Shown piece by piece: positions 28,763 to 38,658 of a stretch of 64,000 bases of DNA; the first letter of the stretch is position 1, and each line of letters opens with the position of its first letter. The notes beneath the pieces are model-generated. The model did not search any database, had not been told where the DNA came from, and saw nothing but the letters and a program-made list of their open reading frames with translations. Position numbers and translations under genes: made by a program. The stretch comes from Deltaproteobacteria bacterium (GTDB lineage: Bacteria > Myxococcota_A > UBA796 > SXON01), in assembly GCA_947486185.1 (NCBI GenBank), contig CANKTH010000003.1:47788-111787 (forward strand). Reading direction: 5' to 3'.

Positions 28763-28783
28763 AAAAAAACCCCGATAAAGGTG

Positions 28784-29689
28784 TCAGAGAACGACCCTCG
28801 GGGCTATGAACACCTCCGCGATCATACAGCGCGCGCTGCCGCCGCCGACACGCTCGATGGTCGGGATCGACACGGGGAGCAACGACCCGAAAGCTTCGAG
28901 AAAACGCCGACTCTCGGGTCGAAGGGCGGCGAGGGCCCCGGTGGAGAGCACCACCACGGGGCCGGCCCGTCCGGCGAGGGTCAGCTGATTGGCGGCGAAG
29001 GCGGTGTGCTCCTGGGCGTCGAGCCTCAAAACGGGGCGCGCCAGCCGGTCCAGGAGCGCGCGACGGGTCTCGGGCGTGACCACGTGGTCGGACAGCACGG
29101 CGAACCGGTCATCGATAGAGAGCAGGATGTTGGTGTGGTAGGGGATGGTGCCGCGATCATCAGCCTCGAAGCTGAAGCTCTCGTAGGCGACGGCCTCAGC
29201 GTACCGGCGGAGGCCCGCGGTGGTGGTGCGGGGCGAGCGCGCGGCGTAGGCGACCCGGGCGCGTCGATCGAGGACGACGCTGCCGGTGCCTTCCAGAAAA
29301 GCACCGTACAACTCTCCGTCCGAGAGATCGATACAGGTACTGATACAGAAGCGTGTACCGAGCTGCCGGAGGATCTCCGGGCGTCGTTCGGCGCGGCGGT
29401 TGGGCGTGGCCATCGCGTGGAGGACCACGGTGCCGTCGTGGTAGGTGGAGAGCCAGTTGTTGGGGAAGACCGCGTCGGGTCGCGGTGGCACGGGATCGTC
29501 GTCCACCACGAGCACCTGAACGCCGGCGTGGTCGAGCAGGGTCGCGAGCGTGTCCAGCTCCGCGCGGGCCTGCTCGGCGACGGCGACGGCGGCCTCGCTG
29601 GGCCGGTGCTGCAACGGGTTGGAGGCGGCGGTCTCGGTGTTGAAGCCGAAAGCGGCAGGGCGAATGAGGAGGACGGCGGAGGCGGGCAT
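28784..29689 (-). CDS. ctlX: Amidinotransferase-family hydrolase, CtlX type (citrulline utilization)
   Basis: AVFPNNWLSTYHDGTVVLHAMATPNRRAERR; IERVGGGSARCMIAEVFIAPR. Confidence 0.88.
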   Translation of the reverse strand: MPASAVLLIRPAAFGFNTETAASNPLQHRPSEAAVAVAEQARAELDTLATLLDHAGVQVLVVDDDPVPPRPDAVFPNNWLSTYHDGTVVLHAMATPNRRAERRPEILRQLGTRFCISTCIDLSDGELYGAFLEGTGSVVLDRRARVAYAARSPRTTTAGLRRYAEAVAYESFSFEADDRGTIPYHTNILLSIDDRFAVLSDHVVTPETRRALLDRLARPVLRLDAQEHTAFAANQLTLAGRAGPVVVLSTGALAALRPESRRFLEAFGSLLPVSIPTIERVGGGSARCMIAEVFIAPRVVL

Positions 29690-29779
29690 CGGCGTGCGGG
29701 GAAGGACGGGGAGTGTAGCGGGACGGAGCGGGTCTGGTGCTTCCGGGTTGGCGGCGGTGACGGTCCCACCGCCCGAATC

Positions 29780-31807
29780 TCACAACCCGAGCACAAAGGC
29801 CGTGATCTCGTCCAGCTCGACCTCGGTGAGCGTCAAGGTACGGTGGGCGCGGATCGCGTCTTCTACCGTGAGCGCCGAGCCGTCGTGAAGCCAGGGCCCG
29901 GTGGAGAAAACGCCCAACAAGGTAGGTGTATCGATACCCGTGAGCTCGCCGCCCAGGCGGCCGCCGCTTGCGTCGGTGAGCGTGCCGACGTCGTGGAGGC
30001 GGAGCTCGCTGAGGTCCGAGTCGGTGTAGGCCGGGGCCGGATGACAGTCGGCACAACCTGCGGCGAGAAATGCCGCTTCACCGCTCGGGGACGCCGGGTG
30101 GGGCGACACAGGGGTCTGGGCGAGGCTCGTCACATAGGCCGCGAGCGCGTCCAGGTCGGCCGAACGACCGGCCTTGGCGCTGCCAAGGGTGTCGCTGGTC
30201 TCGGCCCAGTCCGCGTCGGTGAGCAGGCCGGTTCCACCAAACTGGTTCCGGATGTCGTTCTCGAAGTCCTGGACCTCGTCGAAGTTGGCGCTCCAATGGA
30301 GATAACCCATGTCGGTACCGCCACGGCCGAGCAGGCTGGTGGTGTTGCGGAGCCCCTCGCCGCGGGAAGTAAAGTCCCAGGTCAAACCGTCATGTTCGCC
30401 GTCCGGGTGACAGGAGGCGCAGGCGAGGTAGCCATCTTTGGAGATCCGGACGTCCCCCGAGCGATAAAAGAGCTTCTTACCGAGCAACACGGTCGGGGTG
30501 AGGGGCTCCTCGGCGACGCTCGCGGCCGACCACAACAACGTCGGGAGCTCGCCCGGCTCGCCGACCCGCCAGGCCGCTACGGTACGGTCCAGCCAGGCCC
30601 AGGTGATGAGGGTGTCGCCGACCCACCGGAGGTCACGCAGCCCTTCACCCGCGCCGGGTAAGCTCCCGGCAAGATCGAGGGTGAAGGCGTCGAGGAGCTG
30701 AACCACGCCGGTGCCGGGGTGGGCGACCGCGAGGTAGTTGCCGGTCGGGCTCGGCGCGACCGCGACGGCACGGTCCTGGTTGTCGAAGATCTTCCGGTCG
30801 TTCCAATCTTCTTCGTCGGCATCCACGGGAACGCTCAGGAGGGCGGCGCGCGTCGTGGTCTCAAACGTGAGCGGCACGCCCGAGCCGAGCAGGCCGCGTC
30901 GGATGTTCGCCTGGATCACCGGGATGTACAGCGTACCGCCGTCGGGAGAGAGCGCAAAAGTCTCGATCAGGTTGGGCAAGCCGCCGCTCAAGGTGTCGGA
31001 GTCCGGTCCGGGGTGTACCGGGAGGGAGATGCTGCCGCCGTCGGAGCGGTAGATCACCGCGCCCGCGGCGTCGTTTCGGTAACGGCTCGCCCACACGGTT
31101 CCGTCGGGCCCGAGCACCAGCCCCCGCGGCTCGGGTCCAAGTGACGTGCTGCTGCTGCCGAGGCCATCGAAGCTCAGATGGGTGAGGCTGCCGTTACCCC
31201 CAAGGCTCACCCACCAGCCACCCTCGTCGCCAATGACACCAAAAGGAGAGCTTCCCACACCGAAATCGACCATGATCCGGCTGCTCAGGTCGGTAGCCGA
31301 CCAGCTCCAGAGCTGACCGTCCCCACAGGTCACCGCGACCTCGTCGGCCACGCGGGCGACCGCCCGAGGCTCGTCGCACGTCGGGAGATAGGTGCTTGCT
31401 CCCTCCACGATCCGCGCGAGGGTGTCGGCCTCCGGGGTCACCACCCAGGCGGTGCCGTCGTCCTCCACCCAGAGTGAGCCCGAGCGGCGCGGCGGCGTGG
31501 GTGCGGGGCTACGAAACACCTCGATCCGCACGGTCTCGGAGAGGCGCCGCCCATCAGGGGCAGGCAGTGTCGCGATCGCAAGGTAGTTCCCTGCGTTTTC
31601 CCAGGCATGCTCCACGGTGGTGCCCTCGGCCGCTCCGCCATCACCAAACGCCCAGGTCACCGTGCCGCCCGCGGCGCCCGCCTCCAGGGTCAGGGGCTGA
31701 CCGACCTCGACCGCGAGGTGGGTGGTAGGCAGGGATAACGAGGCAGCGACCGCCTGCGGCGTCTTTTCGGGCGGCGGCTCAGCGCACGCGAGGAGAAGGA
31801 AGGTCAT
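29780..31807 (-). CDS. Di-haem cytochrome c peroxidase-like lipoprotein with PKD-like and beta-propeller regions
   Basis: Two CxxCH motifs (CASCHPDGEHDG, CADCHPAP); LGKKLFYRSGDVRISKDGYLAC; leader MTFLLLACAEPP; PKD-like AFGDGGAAEGTTVEHAWENAG. Confidence 0.85.
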   Translation of the reverse strand: MTFLLLACAEPPPEKTPQAVAASLSLPTTHLAVEVGQPLTLEAGAAGGTVTWAFGDGGAAEGTTVEHAWENAGNYLAIATLPAPDGRRLSETVRIEVFRSPAPTPPRRSGSLWVEDDGTAWVVTPEADTLARIVEGASTYLPTCDEPRAVARVADEVAVTCGDGQLWSWSATDLSSRIMVDFGVGSSPFGVIGDEGGWWVSLGGNGSLTHLSFDGLGSSSTSLGPEPRGLVLGPDGTVWASRYRNDAAGAVIYRSDGGSISLPVHPGPDSDTLSGGLPNLIETFALSPDGGTLYIPVIQANIRRGLLGSGVPLTFETTTRAALLSVPVDADEEDWNDRKIFDNQDRAVAVAPSPTGNYLAVAHPGTGVVQLLDAFTLDLAGSLPGAGEGLRDLRWVGDTLITWAWLDRTVAAWRVGEPGELPTLLWSAASVAEEPLTPTVLLGKKLFYRSGDVRISKDGYLACASCHPDGEHDGLTWDFTSRGEGLRNTTSLLGRGGTDMGYLHWSANFDEVQDFENDIRNQFGGTGLLTDADWAETSDTLGSAKAGRSADLDALAAYVTSLAQTPVSPHPASPSGEAAFLAAGCADCHPAPAYTDSDLSELRLHDVGTLTDASGGRLGGELTGIDTPTLLGVFSTGPWLHDGSALTVEDAIRAHRTLTLTEVELDEITAFVLGL

Positions 31808-33291
31808 CCGCCGTCCGCGGTGGAGAAGCTGAACCGATAGACGTCGGACATCGGGTTGCCGTGCAGGTCCGTGACACCCGCTACCTCAACGGTATATTGG
31901 GTGCCCGGGGCGAGCGGGGTTTTGGGGGTGTAGGAGACCAGCGCCTCCTGTGCGCTGGCCCAGCCATCCACCGGCTTGAGGTCTCCGTCGAGGAGTCGGA
32001 TAGACCCCGGATAAACGCTGGCTGGTTCGACGAATTCGTTGAAGCCGATCCCGACCCGGGCGCCGCTGTACCACCCGCCGCTGCCGTCTTCCGGATTGGT
32101 GGACATGACCTCGGGGCCGGTGAGGTCAGGCTCAGCGGCCCAGGGCATGACCACGGTCGCGGCTTCGCCGATCACGCCGTCATCTTCGATCTCATCGACG
32201 GACAGGAGCGCCACGTTGCCCCACGGCACAATGGTGTCCAGGTCACCCACCAACATACCTTCCGCCACCTGCTCGAGGGCGGGCAGCGCGCGCGCATCCC
32301 AGATCGAGGCGTGATCGGACTCGCCGACGAAGAGAAACCCTTCGTCGTAGAACACATAACCGCCGTTTCCGGCCAGCTCGGTGTCGGCGACGAAGGTGGG
32401 CGTGGTCGGGTCGGAGATGTCGTAGATGATCGGGCCGCCCGCGCCTTCTTTCCGGGCAAACAGGGCAAGATCGCCGCTACGATTACCGTGGTAGGTCTCC
32501 ATAGGCTCGCCGTCACGGTCGGCCGTAGCGAAGGGCGAGCCGGGGAGCAGCACGGGGTTGGTGGGGTCCGAGATGTCAAACAGGGCGGCGTGGGTCTGCT
32601 CGGCGGAGCTCACCAGGAGCTCGTTCCCCAAGACAAAGACGCCGCCGGCGCGCAGGTTGAAGGCCAGCTCGGCGACGAGGACGGGGTTGCGGGGGTCGGT
32701 GGCGTCGACTACGAAGATGCCGTTGTCGGCGCTCGCTACATACAACCACGGGTATTGCCAGAACACCGAGAGGCTCACCCGGGCGTAGGAGTCGGGGTAC
32801 CAGGCTTCCGGCAAGAGGAGCAGGCTCACGACTTCGGGTGCCGTGGGATCGGAGATGTCCCAGAACAGCGGCCCGGTGTCGACCGTGCCGTAATCCTTGC
32901 CGTTGGTGACCATCCAATCGCCGGCGTGGGGATCCCCTTCCGGCAGGTAGACGGTGCCGATCGCGTGGGTCTCCCGGATGTCCTCGGTGATCCCGTCGCC
33001 GACCCGAACGGGCGCGCAGGGATCGGACATGTCGAAGAAAGATACGCCTCCCTGGCCGTGTTCCGGAGACCACGGCAAGATGAGGTGGCCGCGATAGGGC
33101 ACCTGGAGGTTGTGGTGCAGCACGTCGGCGTCGGTGCCGCGGAGCTCGGCGCAGTTGACCCCGAGCTCGGTCGGGCTGAAGGTCCGCCCCCGGTAAGGCT
33201 CCCCGCGGAGCGGCGGGCCGGATTCCCAGAACTCAAAACCAAGGGGCGTTTTTCCGGGATCGTCGGCGCAGGCCAGGAGCAGGGTCCACAT
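31804..33291 (-). CDS. LVIVD-repeat lipoprotein with C-terminal Ig-like domain
   Basis: Leader MWTLLLACADDPG; repeats DISDPTAPEVV, DATDPRNPVLV, DISDPTNPVLL; C-term TNPEDGSGG...VGIGFNEFVEPAS. Confidence 0.85.
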   Translation of the reverse strand: MWTLLLACADDPGKTPLGFEFWESGPPLRGEPYRGRTFSPTELGVNCAELRGTDADVLHHNLQVPYRGHLILPWSPEHGQGGVSFFDMSDPCAPVRVGDGITEDIRETHAIGTVYLPEGDPHAGDWMVTNGKDYGTVDTGPLFWDISDPTAPEVVSLLLLPEAWYPDSYARVSLSVFWQYPWLYVASADNGIFVVDATDPRNPVLVAELAFNLRAGGVFVLGNELLVSSAEQTHAALFDISDPTNPVLLPGSPFATADRDGEPMETYHGNRSGDLALFARKEGAGGPIIYDISDPTTPTFVADTELAGNGGYVFYDEGFLFVGESDHASIWDARALPALEQVAEGMLVGDLDTIVPWGNVALLSVDEIEDDGVIGEAATVVMPWAAEPDLTGPEVMSTNPEDGSGGWYSGARVGIGFNEFVEPASVYPGSIRLLDGDLKPVDGWASAQEALVSYTPKTPLAPGTQYTVEVAGVTDLHGNPMSDVYRFSFSTADGG

Positions 33292-33397
33292 CCCAGAGGG
33301 CTAACCCACCGGGGTTCGGATGCCCTGGCCGTCGGGCCCGCGGTTTGACCCGCCCGGGCCTGCGATGTAGGCTTGGGGGTCCTTCGCCGAGGTCCCC

Positions 33398-34126
33398 GTG
33401 CTTCTCCTGTTGCTGGCCTGCGCCGATCCGATCGCCGGCACCTGGCTCTTCACCCTGTCGGTCACGCCCGATCCGGAGGCCTGCGCGGACGCGGAGGTGA
33501 GCCACAACTACACCGGCGCCTACGTCCCGGGAGGCGCGGTCGAAGATGAGCTCTGGACCGAGTCGGTCAGCGACACGGTCACCGACGGCCTGTTTTTCGG
33601 GCGTATCGAGGCGAGCGGGGAGAGCTACGTGCTGATCCTCGGCGACGCGGTGTACCCGGGTGCCGGGGACGCAGACCGCTGGTCCTTCTCATGGGTCAAC
33701 GCAGTTTCTCACGAGGAGATCCTCGAGCACGCCAGCGGCTACCGCTTCCTGGTGCGGAGCGCGACGGAGACCACCACGACGGTCGCCGGAACCTTCGAAG
33801 ATAGCAGCTTCAACGGGACGATGGAGCAGGGCTCGCTCGTGTCGGATACCTGGGAGGAGTCGGACACCTGGAGCGAAGAGGCGCGTCTGGCGGTCGGCGA
33901 CAACGGCGAGACGCCGGTGGGCGGCGTGCTGGTTCGGACCGATGCGAGCGGCAACGAAGAGCCGGCGAACAACGCTGCGGAAGCTTTTGATTGTGGCGAC
34001 GCTACATGTTTGCTCACGGTGAGCAACTCGTGTGGCGTTTCGGGAGACCTGTCCGGTAAAGCTACAGAATTTGGACCGGAAGATGAGGGCTGGGTCAGCG
34101 ACGCGTCCCAGGCGGCGGGAGGCTGA
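33398..34126 (+). CDS. Putative lipoprotein
   Basis: GTG start MLLLLLACADPIAGTW; TGA/GTG junction with the next gene. Confidence 0.7.
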   Translation: MLLLLLACADPIAGTWLFTLSVTPDPEACADAEVSHNYTGAYVPGGAVEDELWTESVSDTVTDGLFFGRIEASGESYVLILGDAVYPGAGDADRWSFSWVNAVSHEEILEHASGYRFLVRSATETTTTVAGTFEDSSFNGTMEQGSLVSDTWEESDTWSEEARLAVGDNGETPVGGVLVRTDASGNEEPANNAAEAFDCGDATCLLTVSNSCGVSGDLSGKATEFGPEDEGWVSDASQAAGG

Positions 34127-35278
34127 GTGCGCCTCAACCCGCTGCTGGGTCGGCTACCCACCTATCCCACGCTGGTGCTCGACCAGCGCCGCGCGTCGTT
34201 GATCGCCGCCGGGCTGCCGGTGTTCGACTTTGGCGTAGGAGACCCAACCGAGCCCACTCCTGCGTTCATCCGAAAGGAGATGCAGGGGAACGTCGCGGAT
34301 AACTGTCGTTATCCTTCGGTTCGTGGCGAGCGTCGTGTGCGTGAAGCTTTTGCCGCCTACGCCTACCGCCGCTTCGGCGTCACGCTGGACCCCGACACCC
34401 AGCTTCTCCCGAGCTCAGGCTCCAAAGAGGCGATCTTCCATCTGCCGCTGCTGGTGCTGGATCCCGCCGCGGCTGATCGTACGGTGGTGTTCCCCGACCC
34501 CGGCTACTCGGTGTATCAGCGGGGGGCGCTGTTCGCCGGTGGTATCGCCTATCCGCAGGTGCTCAGCGGAGATTTTGTGCAGCGGGTCTGGGAGCTGCCA
34601 GAGCAGTTGCTCCAACACACCCGGCTGCTCTGGATCAACAGCCCGCACAACCCGACCGGCGCGGTGATGTCTCACGAAGATCTTCATCGAACGGTGGAGA
34701 CCTGCCGACGATACAACATCCTGCTCGCGAGCGACGAGTGTTACGCCGACGTCTGGTTCGAGCGCCCGCCCGCTTCGGTGCTGGAGGTGGCCGGTCCGGG
34801 CGCTGAGGGTGTGCTCGCGATCTTCTCCTTGTCCAAACGGAGCGGCATGACCGGCTATCGTACGGGCATGATCGCTGGAGATACCAGGGTGATGGCGCTC
34901 TTACACTCGTTACGGGTCAACCCGGGGCTCGCGCCGCAGGACTTCGTCAACGCGGCGGCCGCCGTCGCCTGGGCCGATGATCAGCACGCCGAAGAGCGCC
35001 GCGGGATCTTCAGCCAGAAACGGAAGGTGATGATTGACTTTTTCCGAGAGGTCGGGCTCCGGGTCGTTGCCAGTGAAGCCAGCTTCTACCTTTGGGTCGA
35101 GGCGCCGGGCGGCGACGGCCAGGCCTACGCCGAACGGCTGTTGGATGTCGGCATCATGGTCAACCCCGGCTCGATGTTTGCGGTGACCCCTTCGGCTCGG
35201 CCCTACATCCGTCTGGCGCTGGTGCCCGACGTGCCCACCTGCCACGCCGCGGTCTCGGCCTGGCGTACGGTGCTTTGA
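34127..35278 (+). CDS. dapC: Class I/II aminotransferase, probable succinyldiaminopimelate transaminase
   Basis: GTG start; FGVGDPTEPTPAFIRKEM, NSPHNPTGAVMSHEDL, FSLSKRSGMTGYRTGMIAGD; directly upstream of dapD and dapE. Confidence 0.88.
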   Translation: MRLNPLLGRLPTYPTLVLDQRRASLIAAGLPVFDFGVGDPTEPTPAFIRKEMQGNVADNCRYPSVRGERRVREAFAAYAYRRFGVTLDPDTQLLPSSGSKEAIFHLPLLVLDPAAADRTVVFPDPGYSVYQRGALFAGGIAYPQVLSGDFVQRVWELPEQLLQHTRLLWINSPHNPTGAVMSHEDLHRTVETCRRYNILLASDECYADVWFERPPASVLEVAGPGAEGVLAIFSLSKRSGMTGYRTGMIAGDTRVMALLHSLRVNPGLAPQDFVNAAAAVAWADDQHAEERRGIFSQKRKVMIDFFREVGLRVVASEASFYLWVEAPGGDGQAYAERLLDVGIMVNPGSMFAVTPSARPYIRLALVPDVPTCHAAVSAWRTVL

Positions 35279-35313
35279 ACCTGGAGAGGGCGGGTAGCGC
35301 CCGAGGAGCGGTG

Positions 35314-36090
35314 ATGGAGGACTTTGAGCAGCGGGCGGCGGCGGGCGATCCCGCGGCGGTCGCGGCGGTGCTGGATGGCCTGGAGGCCGGCACGCTCCGG
35401 GTGGCCGAGCCACACGGGGCCGAGTGGCGCGTGAACGCCTGGATCAAGGAGGCGATCCTCCACTACTTCCGTATGACTCCGTCCGAGCCCATGGAGGCGG
35501 GCTGTCTCGGCTTTTTTGACAAGGTTCCGCCACGGCGCGCGGTCCCCGGGGTACGCATCGTGCCGCCTGCGGTGGTGCGGCGGGGCGCCTATGTCGAGCC
35601 GGGCGCGATCCTCATGCCCTCCTTCGTCAACATCGGCGCCTGGGTCGGGGCGGGCACGATGGTGGACACCTGGGCGACGGTAGGGAGCTGCGCCCAGATC
35701 GGGCGCAACGTACACCTGTCGGGCGGGGTCGGCATCGGCGGGGTGCTCGAACCGCCTTCGGCGAGGCCGGTGATCATCGAGGACGGGGCGTTTGTCGGCT
35801 CACGATGTATCGTCGTCGAGGGCGTGGTCGTCGAGAAGGAGGCGGTGCTTGGCGCCGGGGTGGTGCTCACCGCTTCAACCGCGATCCTGGACGTCACGGG
35901 GCCGGAAGAGCGGCGTTTACAGGGACGTATTCCCGCCCGTTCCGTGGTGGTCCCCGGCATGCGGCCGCGGGCCTTCCCGGCAGGTGAGTATCTCCTGCCT
36001 TGTGCGCTCATCATCGGCCGGCGACAGGAGAGCACCGACAAAAAGACGTCCCTCAATCAGGCGTTACGGGACTTCGGTGTGTCCGTTTGA
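35314..36090 (+). CDS. dapD: 2,3,4,5-tetrahydropyridine-2,6-dicarboxylate N-succinyltransferase
   Basis: MEDFEQRAAAG...WRVNAWIKEAILHYFRM; left-handed beta-helix VNIGAWVGAGTMVDTWATVGSCAQIGRNVHLSGGVGIGGVLEPP. Confidence 0.95.
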   Translation: MEDFEQRAAAGDPAAVAAVLDGLEAGTLRVAEPHGAEWRVNAWIKEAILHYFRMTPSEPMEAGCLGFFDKVPPRRAVPGVRIVPPAVVRRGAYVEPGAILMPSFVNIGAWVGAGTMVDTWATVGSCAQIGRNVHLSGGVGIGGVLEPPSARPVIIEDGAFVGSRCIVVEGVVVEKEAVLGAGVVLTASTAILDVTGPEERRLQGRIPARSVVVPGMRPRAFPAGEYLLPCALIIGRRQESTDKKTSLNQALRDFGVSV

Positions 36091-37163
36091 GCGCGCCCGA
36101 CCCTGAGCTCTCGGAGCGGCTCGCGAACCTGACGCTGGAGCTGTGTAAGATCCCGTCGGTCACGGGGGAAGAGGCCGCGATCTCCGCAGATATCGAGGCG
36201 CGTCTCCTGGCCATCCCGGAGCTCGAGGTGAGCCGCCTCGGGCCGACGGTCATGGCGCAGACAGGCGGAGAGGGCCCCTTGATCGTACTTTATGGTCATA
36301 CGGACACGGTGGCGCCCAAGGCCCAGGATCCCGAACCTCACCGTGACGGAGATCAGCTCTTTGGCCTGGGCGCCTCAGATATGAAAGCAGGCCTCGCGGT
36401 GATGCTGCTGCTCGCCGAGAAATGGTCGTCCAAGCCGCGTCGTTGTCGGCTTGGACTGGTGTTCTACGACGCAGAAGAAGGGCCCTGGTTTGAGAGCGGG
36501 CTCGGTCCCGCGCTCGCGGGCACGCCGTGGTTACACGACGCCGTGTTGTCGATCTGTCTGGAGCCCTCCGACAACGTGGTCCAGGTCGGTTGTGTAGGAT
36601 CGCTCCACGCGACGGTCACTTTTCGGGGACAAGCGGCGCACTCGGCGCGACCCTGGCAGGGGAGAAACGCGATTCAGGCCGCCGGTCCGATGCTCTCTCG
36701 CCTCGCGGCGCGCGCGCCAACGGAGGTTGAAGCGGGTGGTTTTGTGTTCCGCGAGGTGATGAGCGCGACGTTGGCGCACGGGGGCATCGGTCGAAACGTG
36801 ATCCCGGACAGCTTTGAGCTCAACCTCAACTACCGCTTCGCCCCGGGACGGGAGCTGGACGACGCCCAGGCCGTGGTGCGGGAGCTGGTGGCGGACGAGG
36901 CCGACGTACGCTTCACCGATCTGGCGCCTTCGGGCCGGGTGGTGACGGACAACTCCGAGCTGTCGCGGCTTCTCGACAGCAGCGGCGCCGCGCTGGCGCC
37001 CAAGCAGGCGTGGACCGACGTCGCGCGGCTCTCGGCGGCGGGGCTGGACGGGGTGAACTTCGGCCCCGGGCTCGCCGCGCAGGCGCACCAGGCGCGGGAG
37101 TACGCGTCGCTCGCGCGCGTGGTAGAGGGATACTTGATGTTGGATCGGTACTTTTCGCCATGA
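36087..37163 (+). CDS. dapE: Succinyl-diaminopimelate desuccinylase
   Basis: Probable TTG start overlapping the dapD stop; VLYGHTDTVAPK, FGLGASDMKAGLAVML, DAEEGPWFESGLG. Confidence 0.92.
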   Translation: MSAPDPELSERLANLTLELCKIPSVTGEEAAISADIEARLLAIPELEVSRLGPTVMAQTGGEGPLIVLYGHTDTVAPKAQDPEPHRDGDQLFGLGASDMKAGLAVMLLLAEKWSSKPRRCRLGLVFYDAEEGPWFESGLGPALAGTPWLHDAVLSICLEPSDNVVQVGCVGSLHATVTFRGQAAHSARPWQGRNAIQAAGPMLSRLAARAPTEVEAGGFVFREVMSATLAHGGIGRNVIPDSFELNLNYRFAPGRELDDAQAVVRELVADEADVRFTDLAPSGRVVTDNSELSRLLDSSGAALAPKQAWTDVARLSAAGLDGVNFGPGLAAQAHQAREYASLARVVEGYLMLDRYFSP

Positions 37164-38587
37164 AGGCGCGGCGGGTCCTCTACGGCCTGATCCCGGCCGC
37201 CCTGCTCCTCTTGGGCGGCGAGCTGCTCGCCCGGGAGTACGCGCCTCCTGGGCCGGAGACCCTGGGGGACACCGCGGTCGGCGACGTCGGGGTGATGCTG
37301 ATGGGAAACCCCTTTTTGGGCTGGGAGCTGTCACCGGGACAGCGGGAAGAGGTCGGCGGCGTCCGGGTGAGCATCAACCGGGACCGGATGCGCGGCCCCC
37401 AGACCGGCCCGAAGACGGTCCCTCGGGTGCTTGTATCAGGCGACTCGTCGGTCTACGGCTTTGGCGTGAGCGATGAGGACGTCTTCGCCGCGCGGCTCGC
37501 GGCCGGAGGGGTGGAGGGCGCCGAGATCGAGGTGATCAACGCGGGGGTACCGGGCTATTCGACGGTACAGTCCCTGAATCTGTTGGCGCTCCGGGGCCTG
37601 GCGCTCGAGCCCGATTTGCTCCTCGTGCTCAACCTGTGGTCGGACTCCAACTTTGACACCTTCGTAGATGCCGAGCTGCTGTTGAGCTCGGACGGGGAGC
37701 GGCTGCGCTATCTTCTGGGCAGCCAAAGCGGGCTCCTCGGGTGGCTCGAGTACGCGGGGCTGCGGTATCGACGCGGGCGGACTCTGCCCAGGGTGACCTG
37801 GATGACCAGCGCGACGCCGGTGGGTACGCGCAGGGTGCCTATCGACGATTATGCTGCAAACCTGGCCCGTTTCTGTACGATCATGGCGGGGCGTGGTGGC
37901 GGTGTGATGTTTGCGATCCTCCCCAGCTCGGAGGACAACGCGACCACGTTGACGTCGCCGCCCTGGGAGCCCTACCGGGAGGTGATGCGCCAGACGGCGA
38001 CGGCGTGTCAGGCGCCGCTGGTGGATCTCCGTGAGGCCTTCTCCGCCTCGGGCCTCTCCGAAAAAGAGCTGTTCCTCGATGAGGTCCACCCGAGCGCCCG
38101 GGGGCACGCGCTCATCGCCGAGCAGGTCCGGGCCGCGCTGGCCGCTGCCGGCTGGCCGGGCAACGTCCTGAAGGCTTCGGCTACCCCGGCTCGGGTCAGC
38201 GTCGCCGACCCCGTCGCTTCAGAAGGGGCTCGGCTTTATGGAGGTGGGATCGGCACCAAGGGCCTTGCTTTCGGCTCGCCCCCCACCGACCCCAACCTTG
38301 GGCCCCCCAAAGCCCCTGCCCCGCCGGGGCCACCGGGCGTTGGAGGCCCACCCCCCGGCGACGGCGCGATGCCGCCCGGCGCGCCCCCTCCTCCGGCCAC
38401 GCCGGGCGCTCTTCCCCCGCAGGATGGCAGCTTGACCAACGAAGGCCCGCCTCCTCCGGGTGCGCCCCTCCCGCCGACGGACAACCTCCACCCGCCTCCT
38501 CCTCCGGGTGGGCCTCCGCCCGGGGACGCCGGGATGCCGCCTGCCCCGGGCACGCCGCAGCCGGCTGGCGCTCCGCCCTCCGGCTGA
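37160..38587 (+). CDS. SGNH/GDSL-like hydrolase with Pro-rich C-terminal tail
   Basis: Start at MKARRVLYGLIPAALLLLGG (ATGA overlap); VLVSGDSSVYGFGV, DEVHPSARGHALIAEQ; about 100 aa Pro/Gly-rich tail. Confidence 0.8.
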   Translation: MKARRVLYGLIPAALLLLGGELLAREYAPPGPETLGDTAVGDVGVMLMGNPFLGWELSPGQREEVGGVRVSINRDRMRGPQTGPKTVPRVLVSGDSSVYGFGVSDEDVFAARLAAGGVEGAEIEVINAGVPGYSTVQSLNLLALRGLALEPDLLLVLNLWSDSNFDTFVDAELLLSSDGERLRYLLGSQSGLLGWLEYAGLRYRRGRTLPRVTWMTSATPVGTRRVPIDDYAANLARFCTIMAGRGGGVMFAILPSSEDNATTLTSPPWEPYREVMRQTATACQAPLVDLREAFSASGLSEKELFLDEVHPSARGHALIAEQVRAALAAAGWPGNVLKASATPARVSVADPVASEGARLYGGGIGTKGLAFGSPPTDPNLGPPKAPAPPGPPGVGGPPPGDGAMPPGAPPPPATPGALPPQDGSLTNEGPPPPGAPLPPTDNLHPPPPPGGPPPGDAGMPPAPGTPQPAGAPPSG

Positions 38588-38658
38588 GCCCGGCGGCCTC
38601 GTACGCGGGAGCCGTCACCTCCCGGAGGCATCGCCAGATGGAGCGGGGCCTTCGAGGC

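Noticed and set aside
28746-28770. Hairpin plus A7 tract as a rho-independent terminator for the hemerythrin-like gene
   Set aside because: On the + strand the hairpin is followed by A, not T; for the minus-strand transcript the T tract precedes the hairpin.
28631-30661. 676-aa + strand ORF
   Set aside because: Antisense to ctlX and the cytochrome gene; Gly/Arg/Val-rich shadow composition.
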